Shown here piece by piece: positions 26,158 to 40,100 of a stretch of DNA of 64,000 nucleotides. The translations under genes were made by a program, and so were the position numbers. Numbering within the stretch: position 1 is the stretch's first letter; every line of letters begins with the position of its first letter. The notes under the pieces were generated by a model. That model saw only the letters and a list, made by a program, of their open reading frames with translations. It did no database searches and was not told the DNA's origin. The DNA is from Balanoglossus misakiensis (taxonomy: Eukaryota; Hemichordata): assembly GCA_040954595.2 (NCBI GenBank), contig CM082583.2, positions 13,516,001-13,580,000 of the forward strand. Reading direction: 5' to 3'.

Positions 26158-29100
26158 GGTGATGTGTGAGTGCCGAAATCTGTCGTGAAGAGATAATCAA
26201 AGATGGCGAGCCGAGTCGTCTCTTGGAATGTTGAAGTGATGGGAGAGAGCAGGAAAGTGCTGTGCAGCAAATTGGTGTCTTCGATGGTAGTGGATAGTCG
26301 TCGTAGACGATTCGACGAACAAGAGGGGGTCTTTTCACGTGATCAAGGCGGCGACCAATCGAGTGTGGTGTCCGCTGCGTAACTTATCTGCTCTGAGTTG
26401 ACGTCATGGTGATAGCTAGGTCTGGTTACCATCACGACGTGCCCATTCGCTGTGGTCTGCAACGCAACCATCCTTATTTGGAGAGCACCTCCTAACGATA
26501 GTCAGATTGCATGACAGAGTAGTGGGGCCCAATGTCGAAAAATGGGATGGAAAAACATTATTAATGGACCACCGATATCCACAATTCATAACGACCAGAC
26601 ATAATATTTTTAACCTTAACTACAGCTGAAGCACATTTTATAAACTATTTGGATTCATATACTTTCACAAAATCATCAAAGCATGCCCCGCCTTCCGCTA
26701 ACGTCTTCAAAGCTGTCCTGAGGAAATTCCCAACAGACACCCATAGTTTAGGGCAGGGCAAGAGAAATAGCTGCACGCCTTGAAAGTGGACATTTTTCAT
26801 GAGCCAAATTTATCCAGCCACGCAAAGAACGGCACATTTCAAAAATCAGAAATCACGGTGACCAGAGACAAAAGGTACCAACGCCGTCGAAAAACTTGCG
26901 TAGTCTTTGCAAAAAAGTTTTGTTCAGATGCGTAAAAAGGCGTTCAGTGTGTAAGGACAATTTGGATGACTGTCACTTTACATCGAGTTACCATATTTAA
27001 TGAGTCAGACAGCTACAGTGATTAGTTTATCGTCCATTTCCTGACCCCTTGGAACTATTGTTTCCTATTTGATCGAAATACTAGGTGCTGCAAGAGGAAG
27101 AAACACAAGGAGAGCTTTTGTGATTGGGAACATGACAAGCAGATTTGCAGACAGACCCAATTCCGGCAGATATTCCCGGTTTCCCCACATCGTCTGTGGA
27201 TGGACAATTCTGGCATTCGTTATTTTCCACGGATAGCCAGCTGGAATTCATGTCAAGAAGACAACAATCCAAAAGATGGAATACTTGTACTTGTTCGTAG
27301 CAGACTGGCTTTGTAAAATTTTAAAATCCAGAGCAGATTTTTAATTATTGTGTACTGATACGATTGACAGAGATTTAAAACACTACAATGGTACGCCTAC
27401 TTTCTTGTCTCGTCAGCATTTTATAGAAAGAATGCCAGACGGAAAAGTTTAAATAGCTTACATCGTTTTCTTCAACCTTAGTTCAAGGTTATGTATTTTT
27501 GCTCTTGAAATACTGGTATATCTAAGCATGACAGTATAACAGTTTTGGAAATATGCACTGATTTGTCAGTTATTGACAAGATTCTGTAAGCTATGTGCAA
27601 GTTGACGCAAGTTTAAAATTGGGTGCAGTGTCTCTGGTTTATAGTGCTGATTGTCCAGGTTTCAAGTTAGTAGTTAATAAAAATGACGGTGCTAAATATA
27701 AATTCAGATGCACGAGGGGGAGGGTTAAATATGATTCATTAAATCGATATGTGTTTGATTCGCTAATACGCGAAGGCCAGCAAGTCAAGCGCCAGTTCGG
27801 ATGCAATATCGCTCTCCAGTCCAGAAGTATGTACACTTCCCCGTCGAGCTGGGTAGCTATCTTGAGACCATGAACCAGATGATAACAGCTGGTCTTATGA
27901 GTCATATGTCGATCATATCATCATCATGACGACTTGCTACATTTAAAATGTTGAAACAGTGTCTGTAACCATGGTAACATTCCTTCAGCGGCCGGTGCAC
28001 GCTCGGTGGAAGTTTGGAGTTCAGAATCATTTCATACAGAATTAAAAAATGACACCAAGCAAAACTTGTGCATGATGTAGGTTGATCTTAGTTTATTATC
28101 CTGGCAAATTAATCTACACGATTAATATTTGACATTTATGCACAGATTATCAGCAGCTGTATACAGATGTTTCATGGAGTCTTCAGAAACCCACAAACCG
28201 AATTATACGCTTGCACTACTCTTTGACAATCAGAACAGTTATTAATATTAGCCAGCAGTGAACCTTGAAAAAAAGTCTTGCAAACACGATCCATGGAGTG
28301 ATACATTTTTCCATGTCAGAGTGAGACAGACATCTCACGAATTTGCTTGATTTCAACAGTGCAAAGATTTTAGCGTCACTCACGGAGCATAACAAAAGTA
28401 ATGGGATTAGGAAATCTGTAAAAAGTAGCTCACTGCATTGTGCCTAATGTACCCACTGTTAAAAATAACAATAGTATTGGCTGTGATTATAGACGGACCG
28501 TGCTTCAATGAATACTTGCTGGTTCTTAGTCTAGGCATAGACTAATGAACTGTCTATGGTATAGGTTAAAATTGCATAACCATGTTAATCTTGAATCCCG
28601 ACTTATCTGTGGATTGTTGTGATTTGGCAAGATTTGAACAAGGGAGAACGACGATTTGATGTAATCCTGACGTGAAAAAATAAATCCAGGCATTATGCTA
28701 GACTAGTCTTGCATCTGCGTGAGTTACGTGGAATGATTTTAAAACCATTGTGTTAGGTCACGGTCTTATCATACGAATTCTTGCGACAATAGATCTATTG
28801 TTTGCGAAACAGTAAGCAACTGTTCAGTTTCACACATCTCAACTATGTTGTAGTTTTCTACAATAGAATAACTACATGGAAATAGGTCATGCCTCTTTCC
28901 CATTTTGCTGATCAATCCTCAGAGATCTCAGACTGACAAACAAACAAACGAACAACTGTAGCTTTTGGCTCCATGCTTCACATTTGTTCTACCGCAGACA
29001 TGCATTTGGTCAGTCCAGAGTGGTTGCAGCGAATATGAAGTAGGCAACAGGCGATTATAGCGCCCCCAGTGTTAATAATTGGTTATTTGAATACAGAATA

Positions 29101-30100
29101 GGCTAAAAGTTAAAACGGATCAGTGGTTTTATCCACTATTCTTTTCAATGTGCCCCCCCCCCAAAAGGTAAATAATGCTTCAAATGATATATTTGTGCCA
29201 TCTCGGTCTTTATTTCAAAACCAACCTCTGTTGGGGTTCTGTACATTCCTGCAAAGGATTTTAATTTGAAATCACTCCTGGAATATTCTTAGAAAAATGG
29301 AAGCTACATCTCTCTCCTGGACCCCAGAATCAATTTGATGTACAAAACCATATCACTTCATGCAAACCAATTGTTAGCTGTGACAATACTAGTAACTATC
29401 CACAAATTACATCTACTTTTAATACAGACATTGAGGTACATGTAAAAAAATCTTCTGTAGGGACATATCCATTCACTACATCACTGAACAGAAAACTCAC
29501 TAGTAGCTGTATCTAATCACATTATTTTGATGGCATGTCCCAACCAAAGTTTACAATCTTGTGCTCACCAAGCCATATCTACATTTACAAAAGCAATGTA
29601 CTGGTAAATTTGAGTTAAGAATTATTTCTGTATTTTTGGGTGCAGTATGTATTAGTAAGAGCAGACATTTATATTTCTTCTTGAAAATGAAGATATTAAT
29701 CCCAAAAATATCAAGCCCTGGCTTAGTATTACAAGCTGAAATTTATAAGCCACAAGACTGGCAAGGAATTCTGGAATAAGGTATATATATTTCTTTGTTA
29801 TAGAACTTAAATTTCATTGAGACCTGTTTCTATTCATTATTCTTTTCTACATTCCTCTGACTACAATATATTCTTAGATGAGAAAACTGTTACTATGACT
29901 TCTTATTCATCAAAGATGAATAGGTTTCCCCACCCACGTAAATTATTACATTACTTAAAATTTAAGCGGAAAGCCACCATTTGTGTTCTGAAAAGGGTTA
30001 TTTACAGTTTTCATCAGGGAATCATGACAAATGATCCGATCTTCTATCTTGGCTGAATATGCTGATATAACCTTTCTGCATTCACCAATAATTTTAATGA
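26158..30100. other. Intergenic region between tropomyosin and CHAF1A
   Basis: The left part must hold the tropomyosin 1a promoter and 5' UTR. A 92-codon plus-strand open frame at about 27595 has no recognisable motif and no splice context, so I treat it as chance. Poly-C at about 29154 is the only simple repeat. No gene is supported. Confidence 0.55.
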
Positions 30101-30102
30101 TT

Positions 30103-30108
30103 TTTATT
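30103..30108 (-). other. Candidate poly(A) signal of CHAF1A
   Basis: AATAAA on the minus strand about 200 nt beyond the stop codon, in AT-rich sequence. It is the first consensus signal downstream. Confidence 0.5.
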
Positions 30109-30307
30109 ACACACAAATTGATAATTTAACTACAATGATAACAAAGTTTATAGAAAACACAAAATATTGGAATTGATATATTTTAAAACCAACTGGATTA
30201 TTTTTTGTCAATTTTGTACGTCATCTAAATCAATCTATAAAAAAGTGTTTACATGAATCTCATAATTAGGATATTAACATATAGGGGTACGTATGCCAGC
30301 TGATGTC

Positions 30308-33300
30308 TCACTCAGAGATTATCATTGGTTGAACATCATCATTTTTGGTTGGGTTTGAAGAGGATATTATGTTTGGAGAGACTTCAGAATTTTTGGTTTT
30401 CTCAGCTGTGTGGCTACTTTCATTGGGTTGCAAGGCATTCAAAGGTAAGATGGGTATTATGCCCATTGAGGCTGCTAAGGTCTTCTTTGCCGAATGGGCA
30501 CCTTCAACGGGTTTCTCAGCTTTTGTGGGCAATGGAGGTCCACATGTTGGAACAACTGTTGTCTTCTTGGTAGATTGGGTATCTTCGCTGGGTTTCAATT
30601 CATATTTAGGTGACAGAGGTTTCACAGAGAGTCTTGGAACAAATGTTGTCGTCTGGGCAGATTGGGTACCTGCGCTGGGTTTGAATGGACCTGTAGGTGA
30701 TAGAGGCTTTACAGAGATTCTGTCATCAGGGTTGACTGGTTTAAACATTGCTAACAAGGTTTGCTGTCCTCTTGGAGACTTGCTTTGGGTGATACCTGCT
30801 GTTTTCATGGTTGGGGTACACTGTAAATTGTCATCTGATATGCATGATGTCATCAAGTGTTTAGAACTGTTTTCTACTATAATGCAGTCATCTGCATCGC
30901 TGTCTGAGTCAGCGGTGTATCCATCATCAACATCCATTGCTTCTTCCTGGTCATCAATTCTGGAATTTCCTGTCATTTCTTGTGACGGTTTGACTTTCTG
31001 GTTCTGGAAGGCTACCAGAATTGGTTTGACGGTTGGAATTGTCATTAGGACATCATCATCATTCTTTGCTGCCTTGAGTTTCTCACAGACATCTTCCGGC
31101 ATGGCTGTCTTGGCTTTTTCAAACAGAGAGCTTGGTGACACAGGTCTGGTGAACTGCATAATGTTAGGTGTTGAACGTCCATTTCCCTTTGCACCATCTG
31201 TGTCTTTGCCCAACGCTTCAGCAACACCTTTAGGGGTTTTGGTGATGTACTGCCACTGGTTTGGTACAGGCAGATCAGTCAGTTTGTACTGATCAAGTAC
31301 ATTTGGATGAACATACCAACAAACTTTTTTGAACACAGCTTGTTTCTCTCTGACTGCAATTGCATTTATTTTCAAATCCAATTGTCTCTTTGATATAACA
31401 TACTCTTCATTTATCAATGGTGTGGGTGGTCTGGTATCAAGAGTTGCCAACGGATCATCCTTAGCAAATTCAGCTCGCTTTGTATCCACAGCCTTCTCTA
31501 CAATGGTAGAAGCTGCTTCATGCAAACATACTTCCTTCTTGTCACTGCGGCACAACTTTTGCTTCCAGTATTCGCGGAATTCTTTGATGAGAGTTTTGAT
31601 GCCACTTGTATTACCATGGACTAATCGAATCAGATCAGACATGGCTGTAATGGATAAGAATTACACATGAATGTCAACAAAACACTGTGCCATTACTGTA
31701 ACACATGCTTTAGCCCTTACCAAAGAAATGAGGAAAGGAACCAAACAAAAATGGCCAACATAGCATTCCACCTTTTACAATAACACTTACCTTCTTCAGG
31801 TACTGGTTTCTTGATGCTAGAAGTGCTTCTCTGTGTAGAAACTGCATCACCACTATTGTTGAAAGCACTCTCATCATCCGCTTGCTTGCTCGATTTTACA
31901 GTGAAGCTGGTTGCAATTGGAACAGTCACAAAGGCACCCACTTTGTATTTTTGTAGAATATTATGTATCTCAGCTCGTTTACCAGTGACATCATCACCTG
32001 ACCACATACACCCATAGACTATCGGCAGTTTGGGTTGACACTGACGTTTCAACTCTGCTTCCCAAGATTTTGCCTTGGCTTCCCTTTTAGCCCGGAATGC
32101 TTCTACGTCATCCTAGGTATTAAGGGAATGTGGATGTGCTTTAGTTAGAATTTGTTGGGAATGCACTGTGTTAGTATCTCTCACGTCTATGGTTGACACA
32201 GTATAATGGAGAAATCTTCATGGACTTGTGAAATTATATGAAATCTAAATAAAGGGGTAACTCACATCTTCAGCACATCCTTCACCTTCAGATAGATATC
32301 CATGAGGTACAAAGAAACCATCATCTTCACTGTCATCGCTATCTTCATTGTTCTCAACCTCACCCTGTCAGAACATAATACTACTCTCATCACCAGAACA
32401 CAACAAATAGAAGGCTGCTCTAAAATTTAGAAACAATTACATAATATCAATTTTGAACGCATAATTTCTATCAGTCGGCTGACCTGACTGAAAGGTATAT
32501 AATACATGCTTAAAATAATATGAAGCTTACCTCAGAGTTTGATAGAGTTTCACCAGGTTCTTCCCATTCTTCATCACTGTCAAATTCATAATCTATAACT
32601 TCCTATACAATGACAGAATATAGTGTACAACTCAGTCCAGTGATATGATGAAATACGTAAAACTATCACAATAGTATCAATGGACAATCTGATAAGCCCC
32701 ATATTGCTGACAGCGTAGCATGTGCATGTAAAACAAGATCACTGAAAAATTAAAATTGAATATTACCTCATCTTTATTGAAAGGCTTTCTTGGATTGATT
32801 AACCGACTGTTTTTAAGACAAGTGCCAAAGTATGCTGGCCTGTAATTTTCGTGGAACTGCAGCAACTTGGCTCTCATTTGGTCCACCTCTGTAATTTTAT
32901 CTGCTGCTGTCTCAATAACTTGGACATCATCATTTTCACCAGTTTCCATGTAGTCACTGCTGTCAAAACAAAACGTTTCCATAAAAGATCATGTACAAAG
33001 GCAGCATTGTTAATACAAGTTTGTGTAAAATAAAAAGGGGCTCAATGTACAGACTTACCTCTCATTCTTTGGCTGCAATGTTGTCTTCCCTGTCCTCCCT
33101 GGCTTTATCTTTCTATTGCGTAGTTCATCTAGATATAATGCACTGGCATTCTATAGTTCAGATTGGTCGGAATGAAACAAACAATCAACAGTAATTTTAG
33201 ATCAGAAATAATAAAAAACTACTTTCAAAATATTTTGAAAAGACATGATCAAATAAGTCTAAGGTCACTCACTATACACCTTAGGACAAATTTCAAAGCT

Positions 33301-36300
33301 ATCAGACAAGTGATTTTTTTCTGTTTATTTCAATGACTTTCACACCTCCTGACTTTCCTAGTCTGAATTAAAACTCTTAACAATCACCACCATACCTACT
33401 GAGTGGAAAACAGATTAGCTTTTCAGGTTAGCGTGTGCATCTTACCTGTTCTTTCAAATACTGATCAACATTTTCTTTGCAAACATCCATGGATTTTTCT
33501 ACCCTGCATTTTGGAGCTAGGACCATATCTTGTTTCAGTTGGAATGGCATGAAGAGACCCTGAGTAGTTGTTTCCTTTGGTTTAGATGTTGTCTCCACTT
33601 TCTTGAAGAAACCTTTGAAAGTATTCTGTAGTTTTTGCTTTTTCAGTAGCTGATGAAAACAATAAATATATCAAATATGTGTCACTATGTGTATATCATT
33701 CCTACCACATTACAAAAGCATTGATTTTCAAAATGTCCCTGTATTAAACAAATGCGGTTCTCAACTTTTTGTAGTGGATGGACAGACAGACAGACACACA
33801 AGTAGCAGATGCAACTAATCTCATAAGCTCCCACTGATATACATACTTTGCTAACACCTGAACTAAAATATATGTATACTAAATTTGTGTGAAATTGGTT
33901 GGATTTGGGGACAGCAAAGGTCACCTTGTTCTATTTTCAAAAATAGCAATTCAGATTCTATTACACTGTAATAAACTCCCTCTTTTACCTTTTCCTCTTC
34001 AATTCTCTTCTTTTCCTCTTCTATTTTCCGCTTTTCTTCATCTTTCATTCTCTTTTCTTCATTCTTTGCGCTGCAAAAGTAAACCACAGTGCTCATCACT
34101 ACCTCATGTAAACTGCATGTAACAATTAAACCTTAAGAAGTAGTTTTGTAGTATTTCACAGCGAGTATTAACTTTTATGTAAATAAAAACTTTCCTAATC
34201 AAAACAGTGTTAAACAAATCACAGGTGCTGCTTGTATTGTGATAAAAATCTTTCATTCGGCAAAATTGACGATGTTAAAATATGTGATATAATCATAATT
34301 ACTCTATAATTTCTTGCTTTCTTTTTCTTTCTTCTTCTTTAGCTTGCAGTTTTTCAAGTTTTTCTTTTTCTTCTTTTTCTTTCCTTTCTCTTCTTTCCCT
34401 TTCTTTGTTTTCCTTTTCAAGTTCTTTCTGTTTTCTGATTTCTTCACGTTCTTTCTCTTTTGCAGCCCTGGCTTCCTCCTTCAAACGAATCTTTTCTCTC
34501 AGTGCCTCTTCTTTCATCCTCTGTTTCTCTTGTCTTTGTTTTTCCTATAAATAATAAACAAAGTACAAATTTCCTGGTACTGCATGCAGCAATTTTCTAG
34601 GAATGTTAAGGCAAATACAAACAGATCAGGTGATTAGAGTCAATACAAACTCATATCTTGTAAAACCAGTAGAACAACACCATTTGTTGCTCTGTGAATT
34701 CAAATCAAAATGCATGTACGTACCCGATCTTCCATTTTCTTTTGCTTTTCTACTTCCTTAGCCAATGCCTTGGTCGATTTGGGAGTCTGGAATGATAAAT
34801 CAAGACTTCAACAAAAGATACTAAAATCAGGCACCAAGTACATCATCTGAATGTTGACTATAACATAACAGTAGTTGACCAGTCATGGCATATGCCAATG
34901 AATCAGTGGTTGGCTGCACTTAGTGTGGCACACTAGTGAGAAATATTATGAGAATAAATTTTCCCAGGTGTAACTCCTGAGGAACAACCATGGATTGGTA
35001 TGCCACTGTCAAAACAATCTCTGTGAAAGGTTTTTAGTAGTAAATGATGGTGAAAAACTTTTACCTTTTTCTGCACATGCTTCTCACACTTTGGAGTCGA
35101 GATGTCAGCTACATTTTGATTCTTGAATGGACTTCTTTCAGCCACAAGTTCTTCTTCTTTATCATTCTTATCGTTGTCGTCATTATTCTTATTGTCTACA
35201 CCACCACTTTTGCATGTTTCTGTGCTCTCATTCACTACATCTTCAGTTTTGTTTGCAATCCTAATCTCCTCTACCTCCAGATCTTCACTTGTTTCCACAT
35301 GCCCTGGCTCGATATTTGTTTCATTCTCAACATCTCCACTCGTATCTGTACTATTTGAACTGCTGTTAATCTCATCTTCAAAGGAATCCTTTTGAGCACG
35401 ACTGACAACGGCCTCAATAGCTTTGTCATAGCTTTCTTGATCAGAGTGGTTGGCTGTAATTGTATCATCACCAGATTCCTGAGACATTTCACACTTAATA
35501 CCTTCTCTACTGCTCTCTGCCTGAATTGCATCATCATTATCTGTGGAGTCTGTGAGGTCAATCACATCTGCTTCAGATGTTGAAACCAAAGGCTGCTGGG
35601 CTTTCTGTACAAAACTATCAAGTGTTAGCTTTTTGGCTTTGTCAGATTTAAGGACAGTTTTTGTTGAGACAGAATCCAAGTTAACAATCAACTCTTTAGT
35701 TTTGTCAGTCTCTGAACTGGATGAGACTTCATTTTCACTTTCAAGGCCTTTCTGATATTTGAACAAAGATAGCCTTTCATTTACTGTTTTCATTTCAGCA
35801 TGTTCTTTACTTATTTTGGCATTTTTTGGCGATTGACTTATCTTCTCACCACCCGACAATTTTCTTTTCTTGCTATGCTGGTTGCTTGGTGATGGTGAAC
35901 TTGAATCAAGAGGCTTAAAAGGTAGACGTGCTGTAAGAGAAAAATTACAATTTACACATGCTCAGGTATTTTTTACACATGATGCTAGTTCCCATTCTCC
36001 ACACAGAGACTAGCATGAATGGTGTAGACAACACATTGTCTGTGAACAAAAATGCATGTTTGTTTTCACAAAAGTTTGTACATTTCATGACTTTTATTAC
36101 CAAAACCTTCATAAAAAGATGAACACACAAGTTTATGCAAACATAATAATTACCTTGTTTTAACTTTTTAAATGGTGGGGTACATCCAGAGTCCATATCT
36201 TCATGATCTTTGGCAGCTGCAAAAAAATATTACGTACCAAAGTAATGATTTTGACTTTAATATAAGCTGCAGTACCTAGGGCGGGGTTTGTGTGGTGATG

Positions 36301-36460
36301 GGGCGGTGGGCGAAAAAAATGGTTTTGCCGCCCAGCCGCGAACACACGCAGGGCTAAGACAACCCCAACATTGAACACCAGGCAAAACCTCGAGCTTACT
36401 TAGGCTTGTGAACTTGAATCAAGTCAACTTCAGCTAAATCGTTACCAGCTTACCTGACAT
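30308..36460 (-). CDS. CHAF1A: Chromatin assembly factor 1 subunit A (CAF-1 p150)
   Basis: Large subunit of the CAF-1 histone H3-H4 chaperone, recruited to replicating DNA by PCNA. Exons: 36454-36460, 36154-36216, 35065-35930, 34724-34786, 34303-34544, 33989-34070, 33446-33649, 33059-33150, 32767-32959, 32531-32602, 32266-32364, 31791-32112, 30308-31644. All are in phase, total 3642 nt (1213 aa; human about 956). The N-terminus MSAAKDHEDM leads to FKKLKQARLPFKPL, which matches the human N-terminus. A SUMO-interaction-like VIDLTDS is near residue 146. A Lys/Glu/Arg-rich coiled region spans about 334-441. A textbook PCNA box, QNTFKGFF, is at about 449-456. The acidic ED region includes FHENYRPAYFGT, YEFDSDEEWEE and DDGFFVPHGYLSE. 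CWYVHPNVL and LPVPNQW mark the C-terminal conserved block. Confidence 0.96.
30383..30721 (-). repeat. CHAF1A: Four tandem 27-29-residue repeats in the CHAF1A C-terminus
   Basis: Within the last exon the protein repeats a degenerate unit (about residues 1077-1189). Units 1 and 2 are clear, each with SVKPLSP, then KPS, TQS and a TT.VP end. Units 3 and 4 are diverged, keeping the P-L-P, P.E, H[ST]A[EK]KT skeleton. The human C-terminus as I recall it has nothing like this, so it looks lineage-specific. Confidence 0.75.
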
Positions 36461-37113
36461 GGAAAACGCTTTTCAGTGAATGTGATACTTATCAACGATA
36501 GCAGTTTGCATTTAGAAGTCTCCTTAAAAACGGGTTCGTTATATTTGCATAGTATGGCACTGCGCCTATGGTGCATAGCCTAGGCTATGTTGCTTAGCCT
36601 TTGGCCAATGTGAAACCAAACTGACATTTACTGAATCATTGAAGCCTCAAGGTCATCGCACATATACGAAAAAAAAATCGAAAGAAAATCAGTACATACC
36701 ATCTGAAACCGATGACGTTATTTTCTTCTTTGCATCTATCCTTTGCCCTATCACTAATTCCCCCAACATGATAAAAGATTTGAGCAGAAAAAAAGGAATT
36801 TCTTCAGGAAAAGACAGACCTACACAGAAACAATAAACTACCAATGGTATGTATTCGAAGTTGGCGGGAAAGGTTAGTAACATAACTTGTGATTGGACGA
36901 ATTTAATCATGTGAAGTATGGTCATGACCTTACACCTACGTTTACAAAACTCTCGCAATTGACGAGAACTGAAATCACGTATGCGTAGTTCAAATGTTAC
37001 GTCACATTTTTGCGCATATGAAAGACTGATTCATATTCGCCTGACAGTGTGACTGTTTTAACTTTATTTGTGAACGTAATATTTCAGTATAAGTAGCTGC
37101 AGAGATCGTCAAG
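36461..37113. promoter_or_regulatory. Bidirectional promoter region between CHAF1A and endophilin
   Basis: The two start codons diverge across 653 bp. The stretch holds an E2F consensus, CCAAT boxes in both orientations (plus-strand CCAAT at 36604 and 36841, inverted ATTGG at 36892) and a CRE-like TTACGTCA (36997-37004) about 110 bp before the endophilin ATG. No TATA box is evident. Both transcripts should start inside it. Confidence 0.65.
36861..36871 (-). promoter_or_regulatory. E2F binding site
   Basis: TTGGCGGGAAA on plus, which is TTTCCCGCCAA on minus, a perfect classical E2F element. A CCAAT box lies 20-30 bp to each side. E2F sites control S-phase genes, which suits CHAF1A. Confidence 0.7.
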
Positions 37114-40100
37114 ATGTCGTTTGCGGGGTTAAAGAAACAGATAAACAAAGCAAACCAGGTACGTATACAACAGCAGTGCACTGCGTCTCCAGTCTATGGC
37201 ACAGTTTCGCCGAGTATAGTAGTAATAGTATTGGACAAGGTGACCGGACGAATCGTCCTGACTCCACCTGCAGTGCAGTTTTAACGCCCACTGCATTGAA
37301 TTTATTGGTTACGTTAGATTTCGTGGGATCAGAATCCTAAACTGTAACCAATTACGTTTGGTAGGGGGAGCAAAATGGCTATACATGTATATATATAATG
37401 TAAAACACCATGGTTTAACGCCTCACATTGATTGAAAACATAGTTGAACTGTGTTCATACAATTACATTGAGAAGAGTAACACAGCTCATTCACACGTCG
37501 TTTGTCTCAGCATGTGAGGACCACCAGTATCTCATTAACTATTATAACATAAATGCCCGGCATAAATACTACATGTAATCTAATTATCAAACTTTGTCTC
37601 CCAACCCAATCAAATAAAGTCTTCCAATAAAATATGAAGAAGAAGAAGTAAAGTGTCCTCAAAGTGACAATAAAAAACCTTGAAAATGTTCTTTCAGATA
37701 GAGAGGAAGTTGGGTATGACGTGAAACCATATAACCGTATCACATTGGCACACACATACATATATAGGGGAAAACATTTCTCCACATATCCTGCGTAGGT
37801 GTAAATACAGTTCCGTGAAGCCATACCAAATCATAATTTTAACGTAGATACTGTAGAAATGATACTCCAAAACAATCACTATCAAAAGTTTTTCCCCCCA
37901 ACAATCATTTATAGAACAAAGCAGAATAACATAAACAGCTCGCCAAAGAAATATAAATAACCAAAATAATGTCAGAAGTTAACGATTTTAATAAAAACAA
38001 TCAGGTGGCATTTCATTTAGGTTTGCTAATTTTTGTGTGGAATATTAATCTGCTTATACCAATTTGAAACTGAACTTTGAAAAGTTTAGATCACAAGAAA
38101 GGAAAGATTGCTAGTCACAGCATTTTAGAGTTAGGTGAGTTGGACTATATTTCAGGCAAAATTCACACAGCTTTTTACTGTCCTTGTAAAGCAGGACAAG
38201 TTCTGGATTGATAAACGTTAGAGGATGTTGAAGCATCCTGTTGATAATGGTCAGCAGTGTTAGTTTCTTTTTGCTGTTGCATATTTAATAGATGCACCAT
38301 GTTAAGGTCGTTTATGTTGTAACTGAATGCCTATTTAATTTTAGACGGTACCAGAAGACGTCTAAAATTAAATTGCCATATCTTCCGACCAGAAATATTT
38401 GACAGGTCACTCTACATGATTTTGGAATGTCAATTTCTGTACATTTCAGTAATAATTCTGCAAGTTATTATAATAATGAGTTATATGAAATGGAATCTAT
38501 TGAAGGCTTCAGCATACCAGTATTCTGGCATGTTTTTGAATTCTAAACATTAATATGTTACCCATGTTTCAACAATTATTAGCTTTGTTCTAAATAAAAT
38601 AAGCAAGTCTTGTGGTGAATGTTTAAGCTGACTGTGGGGGAGCACAAAGTTTACCAGTTGCGCAGTTTACTGGTAGAAGTATACCATTGGTCCCAATTAC
38701 ATGCATTTCGATCAACACCTGAATTGGATGAGGTTCCACTCTGATTGTTGATACCTATAATGTGTTTGCCACCTAATAGTTATGGCACTTACAAATATTT
38801 ACATAATGATATGTATCCATACAATAATACCGTGTTCTTGTGTTAAATTGTATGTTATATGTCAGGCCAAGTGAAATTTGATACGAGTTTGTAACATATG
38901 TTTTATGTGTTTACTTTTGTAAGTGCAACATGATTGGTGTCTACTCAGTATTTTCCAAAAATGCCAATGAACATAAACCATTAATTTCATGGAAATGCCT
39001 TTCCAGACACCAAGTCAACAGGTGTTAGTCTGGACAACAAGTGCACTGTGTGCTATTTGGGGGGGAAGGGGGGGGGGGAAGGTATAATTGTCAACTTAAA
39101 AGAAAGAAACTTAGTTTTGTAGGTTTACGGAGGGAAACTTACAAAGAGGAAACTGTGTGACAGTACGTATTTGGCAGTTCTTTGAATTGCTTGGAATAGA
39201 AACCAATGCTGTAAAATAAATACAGGAAGTTGTTTTTAGAGTTTTGGGGACTAATGGATATCTGCTGACATTCTAAATTTTTTAAACAATTACATGATAA
39301 CGAAAGCAATAAATTTCTATGAAGAGGTTAGTATTGTGACCAACAGGGATTGGTTTTAAAATGATACTAATTGACATTGACAATTTAATGTATCGACTTT
39401 TGTTGTAGTATATGAGTGAGAAGATTGGTGGCGCTGAGCATACCAAACTAGATGAAGATTTTGTTGAAATGGAAAGGGTAAGTTTTTCACAAAATCATAC
39501 GTTCCTTTTAATACTCTACACCTGTAGACAAACTGATTTTATCAATTATATATGCATGAGAAGCACTCGATATTATTCCAGATCAAAAATAACTTTTCAA
39601 TTAAATCTGTATGCAAATTGATCTGTCTGCATGTCACCATATATGACCTATTTAAGTTGCTTTCTATCTTGAAATGTTGGTCTGTCATTTTAATTGTTAT
39701 ACTGTGATAAAATTAAATATGACAGCTGAAATGGGCTCAGTATTCTCATATCATCTAATGCTGTAGACTTCTTAGCAGATATATGTAGAGGGAAAGGCTG
39801 AAATGCTGATGCACATCTCATCATTGAATTGAAATATGTTATTTGCCCATATGGAATACACATGTAGCTTGATTAAAATAATAAGTACTTGTTAATTAAT
39901 TCATAATTTTCATTATCTGTTTCTGATCTTTACTTTATTCAACTGAAACAAAGGTGATTATGTTGGTAAATCATACATGTTACATGAACATGTATGTTTT
40001 GTTATGTTAATTACATTATGCTGTTGTAATATGCTTTTCTCATTCATATATGAATGTATACAGCACATTTCTGATGGTTCAAAAGACAATATGACTGCAT

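Noticed and set aside
27595-27873. 92-codon plus-strand frame
   Set aside because: An overlapping antisense frame of similar length and no motif; most likely chance.
30345-31292. 315-codon plus-strand open frame
   Set aside because: It lies entirely antisense to the last CHAF1A exon, whose minus-strand frame is conserved; the plus frame has no family signal.
34314-34550. Phe/Ser-rich plus-strand frame
   Set aside because: Antisense of the Lys/Glu/Arg-rich CHAF1A exon.
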